Shown here: piece after piece, positions 1 to 10,532 of the stretch
How positions within the stretch are numbered: the first letter of the stretch is position 1
How the letters are laid out: every line of letters starts with the position of its first letter
Assembly (NCBI RefSeq): GCF_000156335.1
Contig: NZ_DS999213.1
Coordinates: forward strand, 1,209,365-1,273,364
DNA: 64,000 bases
DNA from: Roseobacter sp. GAI101
GTDB taxonomy: Bacteria; Pseudomonadota; Alphaproteobacteria; Rhodobacterales; Rhodobacteraceae
Direction: 5' to 3'
Notes under the pieces: generated by a model
What the model saw: the letters and a program-made list of their open reading frames with translations, nothing else
Told to the model about the DNA's origin: nothing
Database searches by the model: none
Made by a program: the position numbers and the translations under genes

Positions 1-8
1 TCAATGGC

Positions 9-1730
9 TTACTGCCAGGATTTGATCAGCTCGTCATAGGAAATCGTGACGGGCTCTTCGTCTTCGTTCTCAAGCTTTGGCTTGGGCGAACCGGGCTGCG
101 ACAGCCAGTACTCCGGATCCTGCTCTTCGTTCATGACCGGGCCGTATTCGCCCTGAACACCGGCACGCTCCAGACGGATCAAGACTTTTTCCTGATCTGC
201 GCAAAGTGAATCCAGCGCTTCTTGCGGGGTTTTCGCACCGGACATTGCGTCGCCGATGTTCTGCCACCACAGTTGGGCCAGCTTCGGATAGTCAGGCACG
301 TTGGTGCCGGTTGGCGACCACTGAACCCGTGCAGGCGACCGGTAGAATTCGACCAGACCACCCAGTTTCGGCGCACGCTCGGTAAAGCTTTCGTGCTGGA
401 TCGTGGATTCACGAATGAATGTCAGACCAACATGGCTTTTCTTCACGTCCACAGTCTTGGAGGTAACGAACTGCGCATAAAGCCACGCGGCTTGTGCACG
501 GTCCACAGGTGTGGATTCCATCAGCGTCCAGGAACCGGCATCCTGATAGCCGATCTTGGTGCCTTCGGTCCAATATGCACCATGTGGCGAAGGGGCCATG
601 CGCCACTTGGGCGTGCCGTCTTCGTTCATCACGGGCAGATCAGGTTCAACGGATGCTGCGGTAAAGGCCGTGTACCAGAACATCTGCTGGGCGACGTTGC
701 CCTGGGCAGGAATTGGCCCCGCTTCGGAGAATGTCATACCGGCTGCGGCTGGCGGGGAATATTTTTCCAGCCATTCGATCGCCTTGGTCACAGCATAAAC
801 AGCCGCTGGCCCGTTTGTGGCACCGCCCCGCGCAACACACGACCCGACGGGCTGTGATTTCTCGTTGACGCGGATACCCCATTCGTCGACGGGCAGACCG
901 TTCGGTTCGCCCACGTCACCGGCACCAGCCATGGACAGCCACGCGTCAGTGTAACGCCAACCCAGCGACGGGTCTTTCTTGCCGTAATCCATGTTGCCAA
1001 AGACTTCGCCTTCGACACCCAGACGCGACAGGTCGCGGCCGGTGAAGAACTCTGCGATGTCCTCATATGCGGTCCAGTTGACCGGAACACCCAGATCATA
1101 GCCGTATTTGGCTTTGAAGTCGGCCTTGTTCTGTTCGTCGTTGAACCAATCGTAGCGGAACCAGTAGAGGTTCGCGAACTGCTGGTCGGGCAGTTGGTAG
1201 ACCTTGCCATCGGGACCGGTCGTGAAGGACAGGCCGATGAAGTCTTCCAGATCAAGGTTGGGGTTTGTCACGGCCGCGCCTTCGCCCGACATCCAGTCGG
1301 TCAGGTTGCGCGCCTGCTGGTACCGCCAGTGCGTGCCAATCAGGTCCGAGTCGTTGATATAGGCGTCATAGATGTTTTCGCCCGACTGCATTTGCGTTTG
1401 CAGCTTTTCAACAACATCGCCTTCGCCGATCAGGTCATGCGTGATCTTGATGCCGGTGATGGCTTCAAACGCAGGCGCAAGCACTGTCGACTCGTATTCA
1501 TGTGTCCCGATCGTTTCGGAAACGACATTGATCTCCATACCGACAAAAGGCTGTGCCGCGTCGATGAAGAATTGCAGTTCGGCTTCTTGCTCGGCGCGGG
1601 TCAGCGCCGACAGTTCACCGATCTCGCTGTCCAAGAACGCCTTGGCGGCCTCCATGTCGGCGAATGCGGGTGCTGCAAACATGCAGGCCGCAAGCCCGAT
1701 GGCCGTGGTCCCTTTTAATCGCAAGTTCAT
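9..1730 (-). CDS. glpV: Glycerol ABC importer, periplasmic binding protein (GlpV)
   Basis: Captures glycerol in the periplasm for the GlpPQ/GlpST importer. The protein is 573 aa. Residues 1-24 read as a Sec signal peptide: basic MNLRLK, a hydrophobic stretch, then cleavage after APAFA. The rest fits family 1 extracellular solute-binding proteins; the great length and the high Trp/Tyr content are usual for the GlpV type. The ATG at 1730 follows a strong GGAGG. It is the last gene of a minus-strand operon with glpD and the permease and ATPase genes, which is the basis for assigning glycerol rather than another polyol. The substrate is inferred from operon order, not from binding residues. Confidence 0.88.
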   Translation of the reverse strand: MNLRLKGTTAIGLAACMFAAPAFADMEAAKAFLDSEIGELSALTRAEQEAELQFFIDAAQPFVGMEINVVSETIGTHEYESTVLAPAFEAITGIKITHDLIGEGDVVEKLQTQMQSGENIYDAYINDSDLIGTHWRYQQARNLTDWMSGEGAAVTNPNLDLEDFIGLSFTTGPDGKVYQLPDQQFANLYWFRYDWFNDEQNKADFKAKYGYDLGVPVNWTAYEDIAEFFTGRDLSRLGVEGEVFGNMDYGKKDPSLGWRYTDAWLSMAGAGDVGEPNGLPVDEWGIRVNEKSQPVGSCVARGGATNGPAAVYAVTKAIEWLEKYSPPAAAGMTFSEAGPIPAQGNVAQQMFWYTAFTAASVEPDLPVMNEDGTPKWRMAPSPHGAYWTEGTKIGYQDAGSWTLMESTPVDRAQAAWLYAQFVTSKTVDVKKSHVGLTFIRESTIQHESFTERAPKLGGLVEFYRSPARVQWSPTGTNVPDYPKLAQLWWQNIGDAMSGAKTPQEALDSLCADQEKVLIRLERAGVQGEYGPVMNEEQDPEYWLSQPGSPKPKLENEDEEPVTISYDELIKSWQ

Positions 1731-1799
1731 ATTGTTCCTCCCTAGATAGAACGTTTCAAGTTGCCCGGTTCTTGCGCGCCGGGCCCTGTTCGCCTTCCC

Positions 1800-2072
1800 T
1801 CAGACCCAGCGAAACACCGCCACGGCATAGAAAAAGCATACGACCAACGCCCCCCACTGGGGCGCGCTGAGCAGTCCAAGCCAAGCCAGATTGATAAAGG
1901 CCGAGCCCAGTAGCGTGATGAACAATCTGTCACCCCGCGTCGTTTCGATCCCTAGAACACCATTGCGCGGCACCTCGGGAAATTTGATTGCAAGCACCGT
2001 GAACGTGATCAGCGTGACCGCGATCAGTGCGAAAAAGGCGGCGGTCGGCCATGTCCATGCCATCCATTCCAT
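1800..2072 (-). CDS. glpU: Small membrane protein of the glycerol importer (DUF2160, GlpU-like)
   Basis: A 90-aa protein with three hydrophobic segments, at roughly residues 5-30, 50-68 and 70-88, so an integral inner-membrane protein. Small proteins of the DUF2160 type sit between the permeases and the binding protein in rhizobial glpSTPQUV operons, exactly as here (glpQ upstream, glpV downstream). Its role is not known; a structural accessory of the transporter is the usual guess. A GGGAGA lies about 8 nt before the ATG. Identification rests on position, size and topology. Confidence 0.78.
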   Translation of the reverse strand: MEWMAWTWPTAAFFALIAVTLITFTVLAIKFPEVPRNGVLGIETTRGDRLFITLLGSAFINLAWLGLLSAPQWGALVVCFFYAVAVFRWV

Positions 2073-2084
2073 TAGATTTCTCCC

Positions 2085-2923
<839 letters not shown>

Positions 2924-2924
<1 letters not shown>

Positions 2925-3796
2925 CAGTGGCCATCCCTTTTATCAAGGTTCGTCATGACGGTGTAGAAGACATATGAAATCAACAGGATGACGAGATAAT
3001 ACATGATCGAAAACGCTGCCGCAGGTCCCAGATCGAACTGACCAAGCGCCATTTTCACAAGGTCGATCGACAGGAAGGTCGTCGAATTGCCCGGCCCCCC
3101 GCCGGTGACCACAAACGGTTCGGTATAGATCATGAAGCTGTCCATGAACCGCAACAGGATCGCGATCATCAAGACCCCCATGATCTTGGGCAATTCGATG
3201 AAACGGAAGACTTTCCAGCGGCTGGCCTGATCAATCTTGGCGGCTTGGTAATAGGCATCCGGGATCGACTGCAAACCGGCGTAGGCCAGAAGAGCCACCA
3301 AGGATGTCCAGTGCCAGACATCCATCACGACAACGGTGATCCATGCGGCATAGAAATTCTGGGTGTAGTTGTAGTCCACGCCCATTGCATCAAGCGTATA
3401 GCCCAGAAGGCCAATGTCCACGCGCCCGAAAATCTGCCAGATCGTGCCCACCACGTTCCACGGGATCAGCAAGGGCAAGGACATCAGGATCAGACAGACC
3501 GAAGCCCAGAACCCTTTCTTCGGCATGTTCAGGGCCACGAACACGCCCAGCGGGATCTGTATGAACAGGATAATCGCCGAAAAGGCGATCTGGCGGCCCA
3601 ACGCATCCCACATCCGCTCGGAGGACATGAGTTCCTTGAACCACTCAAGCCCGGCCCAGAAGAACTGGTTGTTGCCGAACGTATCCTGCACCGAATAATT
3701 CACCACCGTCATCAGCGGAATGACCGCCGAGAAGGCAACAAGCACAAGCACGGGAAGAATGAGAAACCATGCCTTTTGATTGACGGTCTTATTCAT
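2924..3796 (-). CDS. glpP: Glycerol ABC importer permease (GlpP)
   Basis: MalF-type permease of 290 aa with six hydrophobic segments. The EAA loop is recognisable around SIPDAYYQAAKIDQASRW (about residues 183-200), followed by the conserved LRFMDSFMIYTEPF stretch. The ATG at 3796 is preferred over the GTG at 3799 because an AGGA lies 7 nt before the ATG and only 4 nt before the GTG. Partner of GlpQ. A clear paralogue of this protein is encoded at 8713-9588. Confidence 0.9.
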
Positions 3797-3837
3797 CACG
3801 CATTCCTTTTGATTTTGTCGGATAAGGGATGGTCATC

Positions 3838-4917
<1,080 letters not shown>

Positions 4918-4929
4918 GATGTCTCTCCC

Positions 4930-6018
4930 TCAAGCTGCGGTTGCATAGGATGCAGCGGCAACAGAGGTGCCGTCTTCTGCAAAAATGTAGATATGTCTGG
5001 GGTCAAGATAGACGTTCAACGATGTGCCGATCCTGAGGTCCTTGACACCGTGCACAAGGCCAACCCAGTTTTCGCCATGATGGTCCAAATGCACAAAGGT
5101 CTCTGACCCGGTGATTTCCGTGACATTCAGTTTGCCGTTGAATTCCAACGCATCGGGCGCGTGTTTTTGCAACTCCAGATGGTTGGGGCGGAAGCCCGCC
5201 AGATAGTTACCATCTGCCAGCGGTGCCAATGCGCCAGTGGCCGCAGCAGTCTGACCGTCACCGAAAACCACGCTGTCGCCGGATTTGCGGATCTTGAGAA
5301 AATTCATCGGCGGGTCGGAGAAAACGCGGGCCGTTGTCGCATCCACGGGTTGACGGTAAACGACCGGGGTCTGGCCGAACTGGGTTACCCTGCCCTCCCA
5401 CATCGTGGCGGTGTTGCCCCCCAGCAAAAGCGCCTCTTCCGGTTCGGTGGTTGCATAGACAAAGATCGAACCGGCTTCTTCGAAGATCTTCGGGATCTCG
5501 GCGCGCAGTTCCTCGCGCAATTTATAGTCGAGGTTGGCAAGCGGTTCGTCCAGCAACACAAGGCCCGCGTCTTTTACGAGGGCGCGCGCCAGTGCACAGC
5601 GTTGCTGCTGGCCACCCGACAGTTCAAGCGGTTTTCGGTCCAGCATACCGGTCAGCTTCATCAGGTCAGCGGCCTTTTTCACCGCCGTATCAATCTGGTC
5701 CGCCGTCTGGCCAAGCAGACGCATGGGGCTGGCGATGTTGTCATAAACCGTCATCGACGGGTAGTTGATGAACTGTTGGTACACCATCGCCACACCGCGG
5801 TCCTGAACCCGCATGCCGGTGACGTCCTTGCCATTCCAGATCACCTTGCCGCTGTTGGGCACGTCCAGCCCCGCCATCAGGCGCATCAGCGACGTTTTCC
5901 CCGATGACGTCGGCCCAAGCAGGACGTTCATCGTACCCGACGACAGTTCCAGATCGGTGGGGTGAATATGTGTCTGGCCGTTCACGACCTTGGACACACC
6001 TTCTAGAACAAGCGACAT
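4930..6018 (-). CDS. glpS: Glycerol ABC importer ATPase (GlpS)
   Basis: Second ATPase of the importer, 362 aa: Walker A GPTSSGKT, canonical signature LSGGQQQR, Walker B LVLLDEPLANLD, and a C-terminal MalK-like regulatory domain. An open frame extends to 6087, but the ATG at 6018 (MSLVLEGVSK) is the likely start: it has a GGGAGAAG about 6 nt upstream, and the extension overlaps the end of glpD and is Cys/Arg rich. First transport gene after glpD. Confidence 0.9.
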   Translation of the reverse strand: MSLVLEGVSKVVNGQTHIHPTDLELSSGTMNVLLGPTSSGKTSLMRLMAGLDVPNSGKVIWNGKDVTGMRVQDRGVAMVYQQFINYPSMTVYDNIASPMRLLGQTADQIDTAVKKAADLMKLTGMLDRKPLELSGGQQQRCALARALVKDAGLVLLDEPLANLDYKLREELRAEIPKIFEEAGSIFVYATTEPEEALLLGGNTATMWEGRVTQFGQTPVVYRQPVDATTARVFSDPPMNFLKIRKSGDSVVFGDGQTAAATGALAPLADGNYLAGFRPNHLELQKHAPDALEFNGKLNVTEITGSETFVHLDHHGENWVGLVHGVKDLRIGTSLNVYLDPRHIYIFAEDGTSVAAASYATAA

Positions 6019-6038
6019 TTCTCTTCTCCCTTCGCAGC

Positions 6039-7640
6039 TTATACTGCGTTTGGTGCAGATGGCACGGCAGCCGCATCGGCAAGCCATGCGTCCAGCCTAT
6101 CAATTTCCTGCTTTGTCAGTCTCAGGCCCAGTTTGGACCGGCGCCAGACGATATCCTCGGCACTGCGCGCGAATTCCTTTTCAACCAGCCAACCGGCTTC
6201 TCGTTCGGTCAGGTCGGCACCGAAATCCTGCCCAAGATCGGCTTTGGTTTCGGCCTCGCCCAGAACGTCAAACGCTTCGATGCCATAGGCTTTGACAAGC
6301 CGCGCGGCCCAGCGTTCGGACAGGAACGGATAGCGCGCCATCAGCCGGTCGTTCAGGGCAGCAACGCCATCGACCGGAAAATTACCCCCCGGCAACGGCA
6401 CGCCAGCGGTCCAGTCCTGGCCTGTCGTCGGGCAGAATGGCGCGATCTTTTCCAGCGCCGATTCAGCCAGCTTGCGGTAGGTCGTAATCTTGCCACCGAA
6501 CACATTCAGAATGGGCGCACCTGCTGATTGGTCGACCTTCAAAACATAGTCGCGCGTCGCCGCCGTGGCCGAGCTGGCCCCGTCGTTATACAGCGGCCGC
6601 ACGCCGGAATACGTCCAGACGACGTCATCGGCGGTTACGGGGTTTTTCAGGTATTTCGATGCGAATTCCAGAAGATAGGATTGTTCTTCCGGGGTGCAGA
6701 CCGGTTTTGCGTTTGTATCGGCGTGATCGGCGTCCGTTGTCCCGATCAGGGTAAAATCCGTCTCGTAGGGGATCGTAAAGATGATCCGTCCGTCTTCGCC
6801 CTGAAAGAAATAGCATTTATCATGATCGTAAAGCTTGCGCGTCACGATGTGGCTGCCCCGGACCAACCGCACGCCTTCGGTCGAATTGATCCGCACGGTG
6901 TTGCGAATGACATTCTCGACCCACGGCCCCCCTGCGTTGACGATCATGCGCGCAACGATCACGCGCTGTTCACCGGTGTCTTGCCCCTCGACTGTGACAT
7001 GCCAAAGGCCATCGACCTGTTCGGCGGACACCACCTTGGTGCGAACATTGATCCGCGCGCCCCGCTCTTGGGCGTCGCGCGCGTTCAGCACCACCAACCG
7101 GCTGTCTTCAATCCAGCAGTCCGAATACTCATAGGCCTTCTGAAAACGGTCCTGCAAGGGCGCACCCTCGGGAGAACCGGGCAGGTTCAAGGAGGTCATC
7201 CCCTTCAGGATCTTACGGCCCCCGAGATTGTCATAAAGAAACAACCCGAACCGGATCAGCCACGCCGGGCGGCGGCCTTTCATCCAGGGCATCACAACGC
7301 TCAGCACCTTTGACGTCGGCGTGTCGCCCTCGAACCGCATGTCCGGATGATAGGGCAGCACAAACCGCATGGGCCAGCTGATGTGCGGCATGGCCCGCAG
7401 CAGCGTTTCGCGTTCAATCAACGCCTCGCGGACCAGACGGATTTCCCAGTATTCAAGATACCGCAAACCACCGTGAAAAAGTTTGGTCGATGCCGAAGAC
7501 GTCCCAGACGCCAGATCGTTCATCTCGGCCAGCTCGACCGTCAGACCACGGCCTACAGCGTCACGCGCGATACCGCATCCGTTGATGCCCCCGCCAATGA
7601 CGAAAAGGTCGATCACGTCCTGATGCTGCCACTCGGTCAA
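6039..7640 (-). CDS. glpD: Aerobic glycerol-3-phosphate dehydrogenase
   Basis: Membrane-associated FAD enzyme that oxidises sn-glycerol-3-phosphate to dihydroxyacetone phosphate and passes electrons to quinone. 533 aa, the usual family length. The N-terminal dinucleotide-binding motif VIGGGINGCGIARDA is followed by the family stretch SSASTKLFHGGLRYLEYWE. The C-terminal helical domain carries the WRRSKLGLRL motif. An AGGAGG lies 6 nt before the ATG. First gene of the glycerol operon and divergent from glpR, so probably repressed by GlpR when no glycerol phosphate is present. No glycerol kinase gene is in the window. Confidence 0.95.
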   Translation of the reverse strand: MTEWQHQDVIDLFVIGGGINGCGIARDAVGRGLTVELAEMNDLASGTSSASTKLFHGGLRYLEYWEIRLVREALIERETLLRAMPHISWPMRFVLPYHPDMRFEGDTPTSKVLSVVMPWMKGRRPAWLIRFGLFLYDNLGGRKILKGMTSLNLPGSPEGAPLQDRFQKAYEYSDCWIEDSRLVVLNARDAQERGARINVRTKVVSAEQVDGLWHVTVEGQDTGEQRVIVARMIVNAGGPWVENVIRNTVRINSTEGVRLVRGSHIVTRKLYDHDKCYFFQGEDGRIIFTIPYETDFTLIGTTDADHADTNAKPVCTPEEQSYLLEFASKYLKNPVTADDVVWTYSGVRPLYNDGASSATAATRDYVLKVDQSAGAPILNVFGGKITTYRKLAESALEKIAPFCPTTGQDWTAGVPLPGGNFPVDGVAALNDRLMARYPFLSERWAARLVKAYGIEAFDVLGEAETKADLGQDFGADLTEREAGWLVEKEFARSAEDIVWRRSKLGLRLTKQEIDRLDAWLADAAAVPSAPNAV

Positions 7641-7932
7641 TGACGCCTCCTCGCATCCTTGCTGCGTCCCGGCCTCCCTGCCTGCGACGTCTCGGTACTA
7701 AGCACCATGCAAGGTGATCGGTCAATAACGAATGTTCGTATATATTCGCTTTCGGCTATATCCTTGAATTACATTCTCTTTTCGGTTCGCCCACAGGTGC
7801 GTTTGGGCAAATACTTGCAAAACGCGCGATTCGACCCCTTGACGGGAGGACCAAGTCGTTGATTGTTCGGTAACCGAATACAGCCCGTGAAACATCGTCT
7901 TGCGGTCCCCGCAGCTTCCAAAGGAGAAGGCT
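7641..7932. promoter_or_regulatory. Divergent glpD/glpR control region with GlpR operator candidates
   Basis: This 292-bp gap separates the divergent glpD and glpR genes and must hold both promoters. At 7866-7878 there is a perfect palindrome around one central base, TTCGGT-A-ACCGAA. Further TTTCGG-like half-sites occur near 7750 (ctttcggcta) and 7783 (ttttcggttc). DeoR-family repressors bind such repeated half-sites, so these are candidate GlpR operators. That is inference; no -35/-10 pair was assigned with confidence. Confidence 0.5.
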
Positions 7933-8691
7933 TTGGTCTCGAACTTCAGACAACAAGAGATACTGGAACTTGCCCGCAAAGAGGGCAAAGTCACCGTTGA
8001 CGGCCTGGCCGAACGCTATGACGTGACGGTCCAGACCATCAGGCGCGATCTGTCTGAACTGGCTGAAACCGGACGGCTTGCGCGGGTGCATGGCGGTGCG
8101 GTCATTCCATCAGGTGTCGTGAATATCGTCTATGACGAACGGCGACGCCTGAACGAAGACGGCAAGAAGGCGATTGCCGTGGCCTGTGCGGCATCCATCC
8201 CCGACGGGGCATCGGTATTCATGAACATCGGCACCAGCACCGAAGCCGTCGCGCGCGAGCTTCTGGACCATGAAAACCTGTTGGTCGTGACAAACAATCT
8301 GAACATCGCAAATATCCTGGCGGCCAATCACAGCTGCGAGATCATCCTGACCGGCGGTGTCCTGCGCCGTGCGGACGGGGGCCTTGTCGGCGGGTTGACC
8401 GCCGAGATGGTGAAACAGTTCAAGTTCGATTTCTCGGTGCTGGGGTGCTCTGCCATTGACGAAGACGGTGACCTTCTGGATTTTGACGGTCAGGAAGTTC
8501 TGGTAAGCCGAAGTGCGATCCAGCGGTCCCGCAAAGTGATGGTGGTCGCCGACCACCACAAATTCGACCGCAAGGCCCCCCTCACGATTTGTTCGCTCAG
8601 CGATGTAAGCCGGCTTTTCACCGACGGAAAGCTGCCCAAGAAGCTGATCGAAGACTGCAAACGCTGGGGCACCGAGGTCGTGAATGTCTAG
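7933..8691 (+). CDS. glpR: DeoR-family repressor of glycerol metabolism (GlpR)
   Basis: Transcription regulator of 252 aa. The N-terminal winged helix shows the DeoR signature (VTVDGLAERYDVTVQTIRRD, about residues 20-39), then a DeoR C-terminal sensor domain with the GTSTEAVAREL and TGGVLRRADGG phosphate-binding motifs. The start is taken as TTG at 7933, giving MVSNFRQQEIL, because AAGGAGAAGG lies just upstream; the open frame begins earlier at 7900 but lacks a ribosome site. The location between two glycerol-type transport clusters supports the GlpR name. The ligand is presumably glycerol-3-phosphate. Confidence 0.85.
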   Translation: MVSNFRQQEILELARKEGKVTVDGLAERYDVTVQTIRRDLSELAETGRLARVHGGAVIPSGVVNIVYDERRRLNEDGKKAIAVACAASIPDGASVFMNIGTSTEAVARELLDHENLLVVTNNLNIANILAANHSCEIILTGGVLRRADGGLVGGLTAEMVKQFKFDFSVLGCSAIDEDGDLLDFDGQEVLVSRSAIQRSRKVMVVADHHKFDRKAPLTICSLSDVSRLFTDGKLPKKLIEDCKRWGTEVVNV

Positions 8692-8712
8692 GGCCGGACG
8701 CGTGCCCGCCCC

Positions 8713-9588
8713 ATGAAGGATCACAGCAACACCGGCTGGATTTTCGTGCTTCCCGCAGCCTTGCTCTTGGGGCTTGTCGGGGTGATCCCGCTGGTCACTG
8801 TCATAAATTACTCATTCTTCGAGATCTTCATTCTGGACCAGCGGTTCTGGGTTGGCACGGAATGGTACGGCGACATCATACGATCGGGCCGTTTCTGGTC
8901 CAGCTTCGGGCGCAGCGCGCTTTTTTCGGCGCTGGTGCTGTGCATCCAGATCCCCTTGGGCATCGCCATCGCGCTGTGCATCCCCAGAAACCAATTCTGG
9001 GTGGGATTGGCGCTGGCGGGCATTGCGTTGCCGCTGCTGGTCCCGTGGAACATGATCCCGTCCCTTTGGCTAAGCCTTCTGAACCCCGGCACCGGCATCC
9101 TGGGGCGCATCATGGCGGACTATGGCTGGACGACCGACTGGAAGCTTTCGGCTGTCCAGACATGGGCGGTTCTGTTGGCAATGGACACCTGGCACTGGAC
9201 CAGCCTTGTCGTGATCCTGTGCTATTCCGCCCTGACCACGATCCCTTCCGCCTATTATCAGGCCGCCAACATCGACGGTGCCGGCCCCTGGCAAGTGTTC
9301 CGCCACATCCAGCTGCCCAAGTTACAGCATGTCCTGCTGATGGCCGTCTTGTTACGGTTCATGGATTCCTTCATGATTTACACCGAAGCGTTTCCGATCA
9401 ACGCCGGGGGCCCTGACGGTGCGACGATGTTCCTTGCCGTCGATCTGGGAGAAGACATCAAAGCCTTCAACTACGGCCCCTCCGCCGCTCGCTCCGTGCT
9501 GTATTTCCTGATCGTTTTGACGGTGGCCTGGGTATTTATGAAACGCCAGAACCAGATTGACGCGCCCGAAACGCGCGAAGGCCATTGA
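8713..9588 (+). CDS. ABC sugar/polyol permease, MalF type (orphan GlpP paralogue)
   Basis: 291-aa inner-membrane permease with six hydrophobic segments. It shares long blocks with GlpP of this window, such as HWTSLV, IPSAYYQAA and LLRFMDSFMIYTE, so it is a paralogue. It follows glpR by 21 bp and is coupled to the next permease gene. No binding protein or ATPase lies beside the pair, so they may use GlpST, may use components elsewhere, or may be the remnant of a full importer. Substrate unknown; a polyol related to glycerol is the best guess. Confidence 0.85.
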   Translation: MKDHSNTGWIFVLPAALLLGLVGVIPLVTVINYSFFEIFILDQRFWVGTEWYGDIIRSGRFWSSFGRSALFSALVLCIQIPLGIAIALCIPRNQFWVGLALAGIALPLLVPWNMIPSLWLSLLNPGTGILGRIMADYGWTTDWKLSAVQTWAVLLAMDTWHWTSLVVILCYSALTTIPSAYYQAANIDGAGPWQVFRHIQLPKLQHVLLMAVLLRFMDSFMIYTEAFPINAGGPDGATMFLAVDLGEDIKAFNYGPSAARSVLYFLIVLTVAWVFMKRQNQIDAPETREGH

Positions 9589-9590
9589 GG

Positions 9591-10394
9591 ATGGTTCGGC
9601 GTGCGCTCCCCTTCATAAAGACGACCATTCTGCTGGCTTTCATCGTCTTTGCCTGCCTGCCGCTTGTCCAAATGACCATCATCAGTTTTGTCGCCACCCT
9701 GCCCCGCCCGGACACCGCCGTGGGTAGCCTGACGTTGGGAAATTACGCCAATATCCTGAACGACCCCAACCTGCGGTCCGCCTTTGGCAATTCGGTCGCC
9801 TATGTGCTGATCAACATCTGCATTACTATTCCGGTCGCCATCCCTGCCGCCTATGCCTTTTCACGGATGTCGTTTCTGGGGGACAAACACCTGTTCTTCG
9901 CGTTCATTGCCTTTCGGATCACGCCACCAGTGGTGCTGACATTGCCTGTGTTCCAGCTTTTTTCCGCGCTCGGCATCTCAAATTCCGTGTTCGGCATCGC
10001 CTTGGCGCATTGCCTTTTCAATCTACCGATCTCGATCTGGATCTTGCAGAGTTTCATTTCTGCAATCCCAAAGGAACTGGATGAAACCGCATTTTTGGAC
10101 GGCTATTCGAAACCGCGTTTCATCTGGACCTTCCTGTTGCCGCAAATCGCCCCGGGCATCGCGGTCACCGCGTTCTTTTGCTTCATGTTCTCTTGGGTCG
10201 AAGTGGTCTTCGCACGTATCCTGACAACCACCAACGGCAAGCCGATCAGCATGGCGATCAACGCCCTGTTCGGGTTCCAGACCGACATCGGCTTGGTCAT
10301 GGCGGTGACATTGGCATCCATGATCCCGGGTGCCGTGCTGGTCTTTTCGATGCGCCATCACCTGTCCCGAGGCTTCAAACTGGGCAGAATTTAG
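9591..10394 (+). CDS. ABC sugar/polyol permease, MalG type (orphan GlpQ paralogue)
   Basis: 267-aa permease with six membrane segments and the EAA loop IPKELDETAFLDGYSKPRFI, clearly paralogous to GlpQ. The start is ATG at 9591, with an AAGG 8 nt upstream; a TTG at 9585 overlapping the previous stop is the alternative. It forms a two-gene permease unit with 8713-9588. Downstream lies only a pseudogene, so the cluster lacks the other importer parts. Confidence 0.85.
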   Translation: MVRRALPFIKTTILLAFIVFACLPLVQMTIISFVATLPRPDTAVGSLTLGNYANILNDPNLRSAFGNSVAYVLINICITIPVAIPAAYAFSRMSFLGDKHLFFAFIAFRITPPVVLTLPVFQLFSALGISNSVFGIALAHCLFNLPISIWILQSFISAIPKELDETAFLDGYSKPRFIWTFLLPQIAPGIAVTAFFCFMFSWVEVVFARILTTTNGKPISMAINALFGFQTDIGLVMAVTLASMIPGAVLVFSMRHHLSRGFKLGRI

Positions 10395-10532
10395 CGGTTC
10401 ACGCGGGGCCTCGCCCGGCGTTTCAGCAATATCGCGCGGAATTTCTGCCGAGCGGATCATTTCCGTGTCCCTTCGGATCATTTGGCGGCTAGTATCCAAG
10501 GGGCCGCCCCCCGTACCGCATGGAGACCCTTG

